This document shows, one piece after another, positions 8,867-16,945 of a stretch of DNA of 63,303 nucleotides. The notes under the pieces are model-generated. The model worked only from the letters and a program-made list of their open reading frames with translations, was not told the origin of the DNA and made no database searches. Each line of letters begins with the position of its first letter. Position 1 is the stretch's first letter. The translations under genes were made by a program, and so were the position numbers. The DNA comes from a virus: positions 1 to 63,303 of IMG/VR virus record IMGVR_UViG_3300044798_000162; one strand, 5' to 3'.

Positions 8867-9868
8867 ATGGGATGGATCGTACCAGCAGTCTCTGCGGCTT
8901 ATGGCATATACAGCAGTGTTAAGGCAAAGGATGCCGCGAAAAAGGCCGCTAATCAGGCGGGGCAAGTCACTCCCGTCAGCCTTGAGGACGCACAGAAGGC
9001 GGCAGCCGACCAAGCCGCCCAGAACGCCGCTGCCTCCAACAAACTAGAGCAGCAGTATAATCCATATATCAACGCCTTGCGCCAGCAGGCGGCGGGTGGG
9101 CTTAACCAGTACCTCACCCCCAGCGCCACCTCCAATGCGTTGACTTCGGGCTACATGGATGCCTTCAATCAGGCGGGGCAGGCGGCTCCCGCCTCCAACC
9201 TCTTCACGAACGCGGCGGACGTGGCTCAACAGCAACTTGCCTTGGGGGGACGACTCGATACTGAAACCGCCAATCAGGTCATGCGGGCCGGCGCGGCACA
9301 CGCGGGAGGCATGGCAGGACCGGGTGGCGGTTTGGGGTTGGGGCGGGACATCTCCGCCCGCGACCTTGGGCTTACCTCCCTCCAGTTGCAAAATACGCGG
9401 ATGCAGAACGCCGCCAACATCGGCAGCACCCAGCAGAACTACGGCCTCGCCCAAGCCCAGCAGCGCCTCTCGCAATTACTCGGGTCGGGCAGCGCGGCAA
9501 GCGGGCTGGAACAGCAGCAATACGGACGCAACCTCGGGCTCGCGGGCTTCACGCAGGGCATCACTCAACCCGAGTCCGGCCTTAGTCCTTCCTCGGCGGC
9601 GGGCATTGTAGTGGGCAACACCAACACGCTCAACAGCGCCAACCAGAACGCGGCGGCGATTGCGGCGCAGGGGGCATCCTCGCAAGGGGCGCTCGGGGGC
9701 GGCTTGATGGGATTTGGGCTGAATGGGCTGGCGAATACGGATTGGAGCAAGTTGTTCGCCCCAACCACGGCGTCCCAAACCACGATTCCCGCCATGATAG
9801 CGAAGCCCACCACCACGAGTAGTTACACGCTGCCATTCTCGTATCCAACCTATGGAGGGAAACCCTAA
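8867..9868 (+). CDS. Ala/Gln-rich internal virion (ejection-type) protein, 333 aa
   Basis: Starts MGWIVPAVSAAYGIYSS, a short hydrophobic N-terminal segment, then long Ala/Gln/Asn-rich helices (KKAANQAGQ, AAADQAAQNAAASN) and Gly-rich stretches. This composition and position before two larger proteins resemble the small internal core or DNA-ejection proteins of short-tailed phages. The start lacks a Shine-Dalgarno site and shares CATAATATCATGG with the gene at 1758. Stop and next start overlap (TAATG). Confidence 0.55.
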   Translation: MGWIVPAVSAAYGIYSSVKAKDAAKKAANQAGQVTPVSLEDAQKAAADQAAQNAAASNKLEQQYNPYINALRQQAAGGLNQYLTPSATSNALTSGYMDAFNQAGQAAPASNLFTNAADVAQQQLALGGRLDTETANQVMRAGAAHAGGMAGPGGGLGLGRDISARDLGLTSLQLQNTRMQNAANIGSTQQNYGLAQAQQRLSQLLGSGSAASGLEQQQYGRNLGLAGFTQGITQPESGLSPSSAAGIVVGNTNTLNSANQNAAAIAAQGASSQGALGGGLMGFGLNGLANTDWSKLFAPTTASQTTIPAMIAKPTTTSSYTLPFSYPTYGGKP

Positions 9869-11151
9869 TGTCCTTTATCAACACGGGCGGATTTGAATCT
9901 CCGGTGATGCCGAGTGTGCAGTTCGCCAACCCGGCCTATTTCGGGCAGGCGGGGCCAGCCATCATGCAGGGCGCGCTCTCCGGCTTCAAGCTGGGGCAGT
10001 CGGCAGCGGAGGCTAAGCGGGAGGCGCAGATGGCTCCCCTTCGCCAGCAACTCGCTCAGTTTTCGGTGGCGGAGGCGCCCACCCAGATGCAACTCTTGCA
10101 GGCGCAGGCGGGGAAGGCGTCCCTCCCCGTCCCAGTTGTGACCAGCACCAAGCCGGTGCAGGTGCGGCGCGATACGGGCGAAGTGGTTACACCCGACATG
10201 GAGTTGCCTGCTGGAACCCAAGTTGATACCCTCTCCCAAGAACAGGGCTTTACCCACAACCTCCTTACGGGAGAACAAACCCCCTTCACCCGCTTTGGCG
10301 AAAAGCCCCTGATGACAGCGGAGGAGGCGGAAAAAGAACATGCGTTATCTCAATTCTATGGCGTCCACGGAGAATCGCTAATGGATACCGCTCAAGCCCG
10401 TAGGATTGCAGCAGAAAACTCCGCAGTAAAAGGCAATCGTCCTTATGTTGCACAGGGCGATGATGGCAAGCCTCACCTTTTCAGAACAATGGCTGATCCT
10501 GCGACGGGTGAACAAACTGAAAATGATCTGGGCGTTGCTTCCGAGGCGGTCTCCAAGATGGAATTAGAAGGAGCCAAGGCCGGACAAGCCAAGGCAGCGG
10601 CCACTCGTCCCGCCTATATGCCCAAGAGTGAATATCAGGCTCGTAAAAATGCCGATGCCGCCGTGGCTACTCAACTCGACCCCGGCACGTATTCCCTTCT
10701 GCTTAGCACAGATGATGGGGCGGCAGCACTTGATGAATGGGCGGCGCATGTCTCGGCGCAGAAGAAAGGATTCAGCACGGCGCCAGTTTCACCCCAAACC
10801 CTGCAAATTATCTCCAAGGCCCGACAACAAGCCGAGGCAGATGGTGTGGCGCCCCCTGTTGCTGGGGCGGCCCCCGGTGCGACTGTCAATCCATTATTGA
10901 GGAGTATGCCGTTTCTGAATAATCAAAGTACGACCACTCCTCTCGCGCCCGGAATGCCTACCATGACTCCCGTGACTTCAGCCGTTGCTCCTCCTGTTGC
11001 GGCTCCAGTTACCGCCCCTACTTCAATGCCACCCCAAGCTGCTATAAATCAATTGCTTGCCTCGCCTGAACTCGCTCCCTATTTCGACCAGAAATACGGT
11101 GCAGGTATGGCGGAGCAATATATGCGTGCGTTTGGTCCCTCGGGGCAATAG
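9868..11151 (+). CDS. Putative internal virion protein, 427 aa
   Basis: Begins MSFINTGGFESPVMPS with a GGAGG Shine-Dalgarno 11 bases upstream. The N-terminal 70 residues include YFGQAGPAIMQGAL and a helical Glu/Ala/Arg segment; the last 150 residues are Pro- and Ala-rich, ending with an amphipathic tail. No catalytic motif is visible. It lies between two other ejection-type proteins and probably forms part of the same injected set. A role in DNA delivery is inferred only from context. Confidence 0.55.
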   Translation: MSFINTGGFESPVMPSVQFANPAYFGQAGPAIMQGALSGFKLGQSAAEAKREAQMAPLRQQLAQFSVAEAPTQMQLLQAQAGKASLPVPVVTSTKPVQVRRDTGEVVTPDMELPAGTQVDTLSQEQGFTHNLLTGEQTPFTRFGEKPLMTAEEAEKEHALSQFYGVHGESLMDTAQARRIAAENSAVKGNRPYVAQGDDGKPHLFRTMADPATGEQTENDLGVASEAVSKMELEGAKAGQAKAAATRPAYMPKSEYQARKNADAAVATQLDPGTYSLLLSTDDGAAALDEWAAHVSAQKKGFSTAPVSPQTLQIISKARQQAEADGVAPPVAGAAPGATVNPLLRSMPFLNNQSTTTPLAPGMPTMTPVTSAVAPPVAAPVTAPTSMPPQAAINQLLASPELAPYFDQKYGAGMAEQYMRAFGPSGQ

Positions 11152-11154
11152 TCC

Positions 11155-14100
11155 ATGGCGAATCCCTTCGACCAGTTTGATGCGCCGGTTGCGCCAACCG
11201 TGCCGGCACCCAATCCCTTCGACCAATTTGACGGGGGGCCTGCTTCCGCACCAACCCAACCTGTCGCGAATCCGTTCGACAAATTCGATGTGAAGAAGGC
11301 CACGAAGGAAGTGGCCGCCTCCTTGGTGGCTAAACTTGTGGCACGAACCGCCATGCGTCCACCTGCCTCACTCGCGGAATTGGGACAGCAACTAATCAGT
11401 CCGGTTAAGGCGCTGCCCTCCGCTCCGCAGGTGCCTTCCATTCCTGAATTGGGCATTGGGAATCCCGCCTTTGCCGCTGGTCTTTACAACGTAATCAAAC
11501 CCTATGTCGAGATGGCGGAAAGCCCGGTGGGACTCGCTTCCATCCCATTGGGGGGAATTGGTGGCCCAATCGCGGCACGAATCGCGGGTTTGGCGGGAGT
11601 GGGCTTTGGCGCACCCATGACCGCGCAAGGCATACAGGAGATTCCGCAGACTTACAAGACCCTCATTAACCCCGACACCACTCTCCAACAGGGGATTGAG
11701 GCGGGGGGTGGGAACCTCACCAAGCTCATTCTTGGCCCACTCATGGCAGCCAAGGGTGGAGAGGCGGCTTTAGGGTTTACCCCCAAGCCAGCCATGCCTA
11801 CCCTCGCCCCCAAGCCCGAAGTGGACGTGCTTAAGCAGTCGGGAGAGATAGCCAAGACAGTACAGGAATTGGAGCACCAGAAGGAACTCGACTATCTGGA
11901 GTCCCAAGCCGCTGCCTCCAAGGCGCGGGCTGAAGCTGAGTCCAAGGCGGAAATGGATGCCCTCAAACTCAGGGGCGCGGCTTTGAAGCAAAGCCTGAAT
12001 ATCGGCCAGCAAGCCGAGAAGGCAGCCACCATCCCCGCCATGCCTACCCTCGGCCAACCCAAGCCACCCACCCTCACCACGATCGTAGGTATGCTCGCCA
12101 AGAGTGAATCGAGTTCCCCCTACGAGACGCAACTCAGGCTTAATCAAGTCAATCCCGTTCCCGATTTAAGCGCGGTAACCACCCCGAGTAAGCAGGCGGC
12201 TTCCGAAGTGGCTGCGCCTCCCGCGATGCCGAAGTTGGCCGGCGGGGTTTCCTCCCCGCCGATGAAGTACACGCCCAACCCTGAGATTGAGGCGGCCAGG
12301 GCAACGCAAGATGCGGCAAAGTTGACCGAGACAAAGGCGGTATTAGAAAAACCCGGCACCCGCAGTGAATATAGCGTTATGCGTTTTACCAAGTCGGATG
12401 GCTCGCCCGCCACGATGATAGGCGTAGAGGTATTTGACGGTAAAACGGGTGAACATTTGTTATCTTCCAGCAAGGAAAATATAGAGTCAGCGGGTGGTGA
12501 AGTGCCGAAGGTTCCCAAGTGGCTTCCTGCCAATCAGCCGGGGGAAAGATATACTTTAGATCAAATCAAAGCAGCAATTGAGAAAGGTAAACCAAATGCC
12601 GATCAAATCGAAAAACCAGTGGGCGTTCCTCGCAATCCACCACCCAGACCTGCTCCACAAGTGGCAGCAGGAGAGCCCGGTGAACTACCAGTCGTTCCCG
12701 GCCCTCAAGGCGAAGGCGGCGGCGGTGCACCGGCACCTCCAGTCCCGCCAGAAAGCGTAATGCCCCCCTCTGCCGAAGCCAAATTCTTACAAGACACGGC
12801 AGGTCTGCCCAAGGCTAAGCCCATCTCGCAACCACCCTCTGCAACTTTAGGTATCGTGCCGCCGGGAACTGCCGCCATCTCGGAAGCGGGGCGAGCCATG
12901 ATCGCCCGCATCAAAGAGACGATCAATGAAATTAGAGACATTCCCCGCCTCACGCCCTTCAAGAAAGTCACCAATGAATGGTTCGGAGCAAGACAGCAAA
13001 GCTCTCTCGCTGTTAGGGAATTAACCCAGCGAATCGAGGATGCCGTGCCGGATAAGGTGGCGCGAGAGGGAGTGATTGATTACATCCAAGCAGGCGGCGA
13101 TCCCGCCATCCTAAGAATGTGGCGTGATGTTTCCTCCAATGCGGCCCGCAAGGCAGGATATGATCGCGCCCTCCAATTGACTCCCGCCGAACTCAAGGTG
13201 GCGGATTCCGCCCGGCAATTCTACACCGACAAGTTGGCCGAAGGCCAGAAATGGGGCGTGTTGGACGAGGGATTGGAAAACTATGTCAACCAGATTTGGA
13301 AGCGGCCATTTGTGCAGGGCGGTGGCGGATCGGAGTTTGGCGGAAAGATGACGAATATGTTCAAGTTCGCCAAACAGCGCATATTTGGCAGTTACTTTGA
13401 GGGCGAACGGTCGGGCTTGACACCCGAAAACAAGGACATCGCTGCGACAATGGCGATCTATGATGACTCGCTCAACAAAGTAATCGCCAGCAAGAAATAC
13501 ATCAAAAACCTGACGACCCTGAAAGCCAGCGATGGCAGGCTGCTGGCGGGACCGGTGGGTTCGGCTCGGGTGATAAATGAGGGTATTCCGAAGGCGGATG
13601 ATCCGCTGCTGATTTATCCCAATGCCCGCAGCGAAGCCACGGCAGATTATCGCATCGTCAATAACGCCGCCCTCTCGAAGTGGAAGTGGGTGGCTAGTGA
13701 AGACGGACACCCTGTTTTGTTGAACGGATCGCTAGGGCTTCACCCGGAAATCTATCATCACGTCAAAAATATCCTTACCCGCTCTGCCGTCCGCGAATGG
13801 TATGATGAACCGGGCGGCCCGATGGCAGCTCTCGCCAAGAGTGCCATCAAGACCATTGATGTGCTGGGGCAGGGCACCAAACGCACTATGCTGGGCTTCC
13901 TTTCTCCCTTCCACCAAGTACAGCTGGCGACCCACGCCATCCTTGGCCATCAGGTTAATCCTTTTTGGGGATTACCCGATCTTGAGGCCGCCTCGCCCGA
14001 TCTTATCCGAGGCGTGAATCACGGACTGGCCTTGGCTGGCGACAATGAGGCCATGTCTTACTTCATGGAGGGGTTGGGCGGCAACAAGAATATCATGTGG

Positions 14101-15294
14101 AAAATTCCTTTCGTTGGCAAGTGGGCGCAGGATTATTCTACTTTCTTGTTCCATCAATATATTCCCCGCCTTAAGCTGGAGACCTACCTTCATATCGAAG
14201 ATCGCAACATGACCCGTTATGCCGATGACATCAAGACGGGCAAGGTTACTCCTGACGATGTATCCTACCTCTCGGCCCAACAGACCAATGCGGCCTATGG
14301 TCATTTGAATTATACCGATATGGGGCGCAACCCCACCTTACAACATGTCTTGCAGGGCGTGCTATTGGCTCCCGACTTCTTGGAGGCGCGAGGCCGCTTT
14401 GCCGGACAAGCGGCACGGGGGATTGTGAGTACGGCGGGACGTGAGCAACTAGCCGCCCTCGCCACCCTTGCGGCTACTTTCTGGATTACTGCCCGGATTG
14501 GCAATAAATTGACGGATGATGATTACCACTGGACTGACCATCCCTTTGAACTTAAAGTCGGCAACCGCTGGTACTCTATGCGCAGCGTGCCCGAAGATAC
14601 CTACAACCTCTTCCGTGATACCCGCCAATTCACGTATAGCCGTTTGTCCCCCATTGTGGGGCGTGGCACGATTGAGATGTTGACGGGGCGAAACTACCGG
14701 GGCGAGAAGACCCCGGCGTTGGAAGAAGCGAAGGAATTGGCCACGCGGTGGATTCCCATTGGGCTGGCTGCATTGCCGGGGGCGCGTGAATTGACGGCGA
14801 CGGGGCACACCAACCCAGTGAAATGGTGGGAGCAATTCTTGGGCACGGTAGGACTGCGGGTTAAGCGGGCTTCGCCAGAATATGATGCTTACAATCTGGC
14901 GGATCAATGGCGTAAAGCGCAAGGTTTGCCGGAAAATACGGGCACTTATCCTGAAAGCCAATATGCCCCGCTGAAATACGCCCTGCAAGACAATGATCTT
15001 ACTGCTGCGCAAAGTGAGTGGAATAAGTTGATTCAAGCCACCCCCGCCCTTCCGGGCCATGTTTCCCCTTCAATTCGATTGCAGACGGGATTCAGGCAGA
15101 GTGTCTTCCATCCATGGACCGGCAATGCGACCGATGAAGTGAACTTTATTAATTCCCTTCCCCCCGCTGATAAAGCCAAGGTGCAGGAAGCCAATCAGCT
15201 TAGGGCTGAGGTTTATCGCCGGTTCCAAGCCTTGAAGATTCCCGTTTCGTCCACCTCTCGTCCCACCATTCCTGCGATGCCTTCGTTGCGGTAG
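11155..15294 (+). CDS. Giant internal virion/ejection-type protein, 1379 aa
   Basis: The largest protein of the window. Its N terminus has three copies of NPFD(Q/K)FD within about 45 residues, then a hydrophobic Gly-rich segment near residues 120-150, a long charged coiled region (about 225-280), a Pro-rich linker and a folded body from about 570 to the end. A short motif PAMP(T/K/S)L occurs four times, the last at the extreme C terminus (IPAMPSLR). No lysozyme or transglycosylase motif was recognised. Size and position match the largest core protein of short-tailed phages, which helps bring DNA across the cell envelope. Followed by a promoter. Confidence 0.6.
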   Translation: MANPFDQFDAPVAPTVPAPNPFDQFDGGPASAPTQPVANPFDKFDVKKATKEVAASLVAKLVARTAMRPPASLAELGQQLISPVKALPSAPQVPSIPELGIGNPAFAAGLYNVIKPYVEMAESPVGLASIPLGGIGGPIAARIAGLAGVGFGAPMTAQGIQEIPQTYKTLINPDTTLQQGIEAGGGNLTKLILGPLMAAKGGEAALGFTPKPAMPTLAPKPEVDVLKQSGEIAKTVQELEHQKELDYLESQAAASKARAEAESKAEMDALKLRGAALKQSLNIGQQAEKAATIPAMPTLGQPKPPTLTTIVGMLAKSESSSPYETQLRLNQVNPVPDLSAVTTPSKQAASEVAAPPAMPKLAGGVSSPPMKYTPNPEIEAARATQDAAKLTETKAVLEKPGTRSEYSVMRFTKSDGSPATMIGVEVFDGKTGEHLLSSSKENIESAGGEVPKVPKWLPANQPGERYTLDQIKAAIEKGKPNADQIEKPVGVPRNPPPRPAPQVAAGEPGELPVVPGPQGEGGGGAPAPPVPPESVMPPSAEAKFLQDTAGLPKAKPISQPPSATLGIVPPGTAAISEAGRAMIARIKETINEIRDIPRLTPFKKVTNEWFGARQQSSLAVRELTQRIEDAVPDKVAREGVIDYIQAGGDPAILRMWRDVSSNAARKAGYDRALQLTPAELKVADSARQFYTDKLAEGQKWGVLDEGLENYVNQIWKRPFVQGGGGSEFGGKMTNMFKFAKQRIFGSYFEGERSGLTPENKDIAATMAIYDDSLNKVIASKKYIKNLTTLKASDGRLLAGPVGSARVINEGIPKADDPLLIYPNARSEATADYRIVNNAALSKWKWVASEDGHPVLLNGSLGLHPEIYHHVKNILTRSAVREWYDEPGGPMAALAKSAIKTIDVLGQGTKRTMLGFLSPFHQVQLATHAILGHQVNPFWGLPDLEAASPDLIRGVNHGLALAGDNEAMSYFMEGLGGNKNIMWKIPFVGKWAQDYSTFLFHQYIPRLKLETYLHIEDRNMTRYADDIKTGKVTPDDVSYLSAQQTNAAYGHLNYTDMGRNPTLQHVLQGVLLAPDFLEARGRFAGQAARGIVSTAGREQLAALATLAATFWITARIGNKLTDDDYHWTDHPFELKVGNRWYSMRSVPEDTYNLFRDTRQFTYSRLSPIVGRGTIEMLTGRNYRGEKTPALEEAKELATRWIPIGLAALPGARELTATGHTNPVKWWEQFLGTVGLRVKRASPEYDAYNLADQWRKAQGLPENTGTYPESQYAPLKYALQDNDLTAAQSEWNKLIQATPALPGHVSPSIRLQTGFRQSVFHPWTGNATDEVNFINSLPPADKAKVQEANQLRAEVYRRFQALKIPVSSTSRPTIPAMPSLR

Positions 15295-15306
15295 GTGTTT
15301 TTGGGG

Positions 15307-15336
15307 TTGACAAGAACGTTTAGGGCACCCTAAATT
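15307..15336 (+). promoter_or_regulatory. Promoter candidate, TTGACA-N18-TAAATT
   Basis: A perfect -35 box at 15307-15312 and a TAAATT -10 box at 15331-15336, right after the giant virion gene. A small membrane-peptide frame begins at 15343, seven bases after the -10 box, so transcription would start at or next to the ATG. Confidence 0.5.
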
Positions 15337-15342
15337 ACGGTT

Positions 15343-15450
15343 ATGTTAGATGTGATATGGCTTTGGGCAGTGAAATGGGTGCCGATCACGATATTCTTGG
15401 GGTGGATTGCAATAAGTGCCTTGAAGCGATGGGTTGGGTTACAAAAATGA
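15343..15450 (+). CDS. Small membrane peptide, 35 aa
   Basis: ATG at 15343 to TGA at 15448-15450, starting MLDVIWLWAVKWV. It is one hydrophobic helix rich in Trp, Ile and Leu with basic residues at the C-terminal end (ALKRW, QK), as in a single-pass membrane peptide. It has no Shine-Dalgarno site but lies seven bases behind a good promoter. A holin, antiholin or host-directed peptide is possible; nothing in the sequence decides. An overlapping frame from a TTG inside it would encode a tail ending PQMPSLAPC. Confidence 0.4.
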   Translation: MLDVIWLWAVKWVPITIFLGWIAISALKRWVGLQK

Positions 15451-15553
15451 GTATACCTACAAGGCGGCGGTGCGGGAGTCGCTCGCGCCCAGTCCCCAGA
15501 TGCCGAGTCTTGCCCCCTGCTAAAAATAGTTGCGCCCTTGAGTGATTTTGTGC

Positions 15554-15582
15554 TTGACGCCCCGCCCCAGCGGTGCGACAAT
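15554..15582 (+). promoter_or_regulatory. Promoter candidate, TTGACG-N17-GACAAT
   Basis: -35 at 15554-15559 and -10 at 15577-15582 with a very GC-rich 17-base spacer. It drives the gene at 15619, which also has a strong Shine-Dalgarno site (AGAAGGAG), so this is a conventional leadered unit. Confidence 0.5.
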
Positions 15583-15618
15583 GCGCGGTGATGGAAGGTA
15601 CACAGAAGGAGAACACCC

Positions 15619-15822
15619 ATGAATACACCATTCAATAAAATCCTCGGAGCGGCCTTATGTGCCTTCCCCTTCCTCGCCTTGTTTGGATGGGGGGTGTGGT
15701 TCTTTGTAGAACAAAGTATTTGGACACAGCTTCTCGTCATAGTGGGCGTGGGGGTGTTTTTACTTTTTGTGGTTGTGGGGCGGCGGGTGTATAATGGTTA
15801 TTGGGGAGACGGACTAGAATAG
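15619..15822 (+). CDS. Small two-helix membrane protein, 67 aa
   Basis: MNTPFNKILG followed by two hydrophobic segments (about residues 9-29 and 34-53), then a short polar basic tail. A GAAGGAG site stands nine bases before the ATG. The topology and size would suit a holin-like or other small inner-membrane phage protein, but the lysozyme-like gene is more than 5 kb away. First gene after the promoter at 15554. Confidence 0.6.
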   Translation: MNTPFNKILGAALCAFPFLALFGWGVWFFVEQSIWTQLLVIVGVGVFLLFVVVGRRVYNGYWGDGLE

Positions 15823-15825
15823 CCA

Positions 15826-16050
15826 ATGGCCTCCACCACCAAGCGCCACTCCCGCCGCGAACTGCTCTTGCGCCGCGCCCGCAAGGCGAAGTGGCTTAAG
15901 CGCACCAAGGGCACGCCCACCCGCAAGTTTCCCGGCGGGGTCTACCAACCGCCCCTGACTCGCACTACCATCGTGGCGCGGAGCGGGCATGTGCCGCATG
16001 TGGGGGAGAAGCAGAGACGCAAACATGAAAACCAAAGAGCAAAAGTTTAA
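15826..16050 (+). CDS. Small Lys/Arg-rich protein, 74 aa
   Basis: Starts four bases after the preceding stop. Nearly a third of residues are Lys or Arg (RRELLLRRARKAKWLKR), which suggests nucleic-acid contact or simply a basic small protein. It overlaps the next gene by 26 bases. No domain is recognised. Confidence 0.5.
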   Translation: MASTTKRHSRRELLLRRARKAKWLKRTKGTPTRKFPGGVYQPPLTRTTIVARSGHVPHVGEKQRRKHENQRAKV

Positions 16051-16216
16051 GGACGATCTCATTGAGGTTTTCAAGAATCATGGGTGTACCTTTGACAAGG
16101 CTCGTGCCTATTACGCGGGCGAGCCTGAAACTCTTTCCGTGCGGGTTAAGGGCACCTTGTGCGATATTCCCATAGAGGAAATCATTGAGGAGTCGGGCCT
16201 GCCATTTACACAATAA
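16025..16216 (+). CDS. Hypothetical protein, 63 aa
   Basis: MKTKEQKFKDDLIEVF to GLPFTQ, an amphipathic helix followed by a beta segment (ETLSVRVKG). The ATG at 16025 lies inside the end of the previous gene, in another frame. It precedes the OB-fold gene by seven bases and is probably in the same transcript. Function unknown. Confidence 0.55.
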   Translation: MKTKEQKFKDDLIEVFKNHGCTFDKARAYYAGEPETLSVRVKGTLCDIPIEEIIEESGLPFTQ

Positions 16217-16223
16217 TTTTACC

Positions 16224-16943
16224 ATGAGCAACATACTCACCATCGCAGAAGCCCTCGCCCAGCCGGACGGGGCACCCATCGTAGCCGTCGCCGGCACGTT
16301 CAAGGCAGTCTATCCCGTCTATAACGGCACATCCAGCCAAGACGGTTCTCCCTACACGGTTCAAAACGTCCTCCTCTCGGATGGAAGGGCTGAGTGCCGC
16401 GTGGCTATTTGGGACCACCCCGACTGCATCCCCCAAAAAGGTCAGTCGTTTGTCCTGATGTCTACCAAGGCACCCAATGGGCATTTCGGTGGAGTAAGCA
16501 TCCAGCAGGCCAAGAACAAGGACAAAACCCCCAAGACCAACCCCAACGGTAGTCCTGTCCTTGAAATCAAGGTTTCCAAGCAAGGGTGCATCCAGTTCCC
16601 CTCCATAGCCGGCGCGGCCACCTCACCCGCTCCCGCCACCCCAATCCCTCCCGCGACTACCACCCCCCCACCCCCACAGGCAGCCGCTAGCACCCCTGTA
16701 GCCGCTCCCGCCACTACGGCCCCTGTCCTGATACCCCCTGCGCCCGCCTTGGCCACAGGAAAGCCTCCGCTGCCCACCCACGATGATTTTGTGGCGGCTT
16801 TGACCCGCTGCTTCAAGGACTTGCGGGTGGCGTTGCCGCAAGACATTCCGGTACAAGAGGTTGAAAAGCTAGCGGTGACTTTGTTCATCGCGGAGGAAAA
16901 GGCGGGATTGGTGGCGGGAGTGGCAACCAAACAACCCTTTTAG
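16224..16943 (+). CDS. OB-fold single-stranded-DNA-binding-like protein, 239 aa
   Basis: Residues 1-110 look like an OB fold: PIVAVAGTFKAVYPV, YTVQNVLLSDG, ECRVAIWDHPD and GQSFVLMSTK follow the strand pattern of replication-type OB domains. A Pro/Ala/Thr-rich linker (about 125-175) leads to a helical C-terminal domain of about 55 residues. It ends two bases before the nuclease gene, so the pair may work together in DNA processing. Binding to single-stranded DNA is an inference from fold appearance. Confidence 0.55.
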   Translation: MSNILTIAEALAQPDGAPIVAVAGTFKAVYPVYNGTSSQDGSPYTVQNVLLSDGRAECRVAIWDHPDCIPQKGQSFVLMSTKAPNGHFGGVSIQQAKNKDKTPKTNPNGSPVLEIKVSKQGCIQFPSIAGAATSPAPATPIPPATTTPPPPQAAASTPVAAPATTAPVLIPPAPALATGKPPLPTHDDFVAALTRCFKDLRVALPQDIPVQEVEKLAVTLFIAEEKAGLVAGVATKQPF

Positions 16944-16945
16944 CC

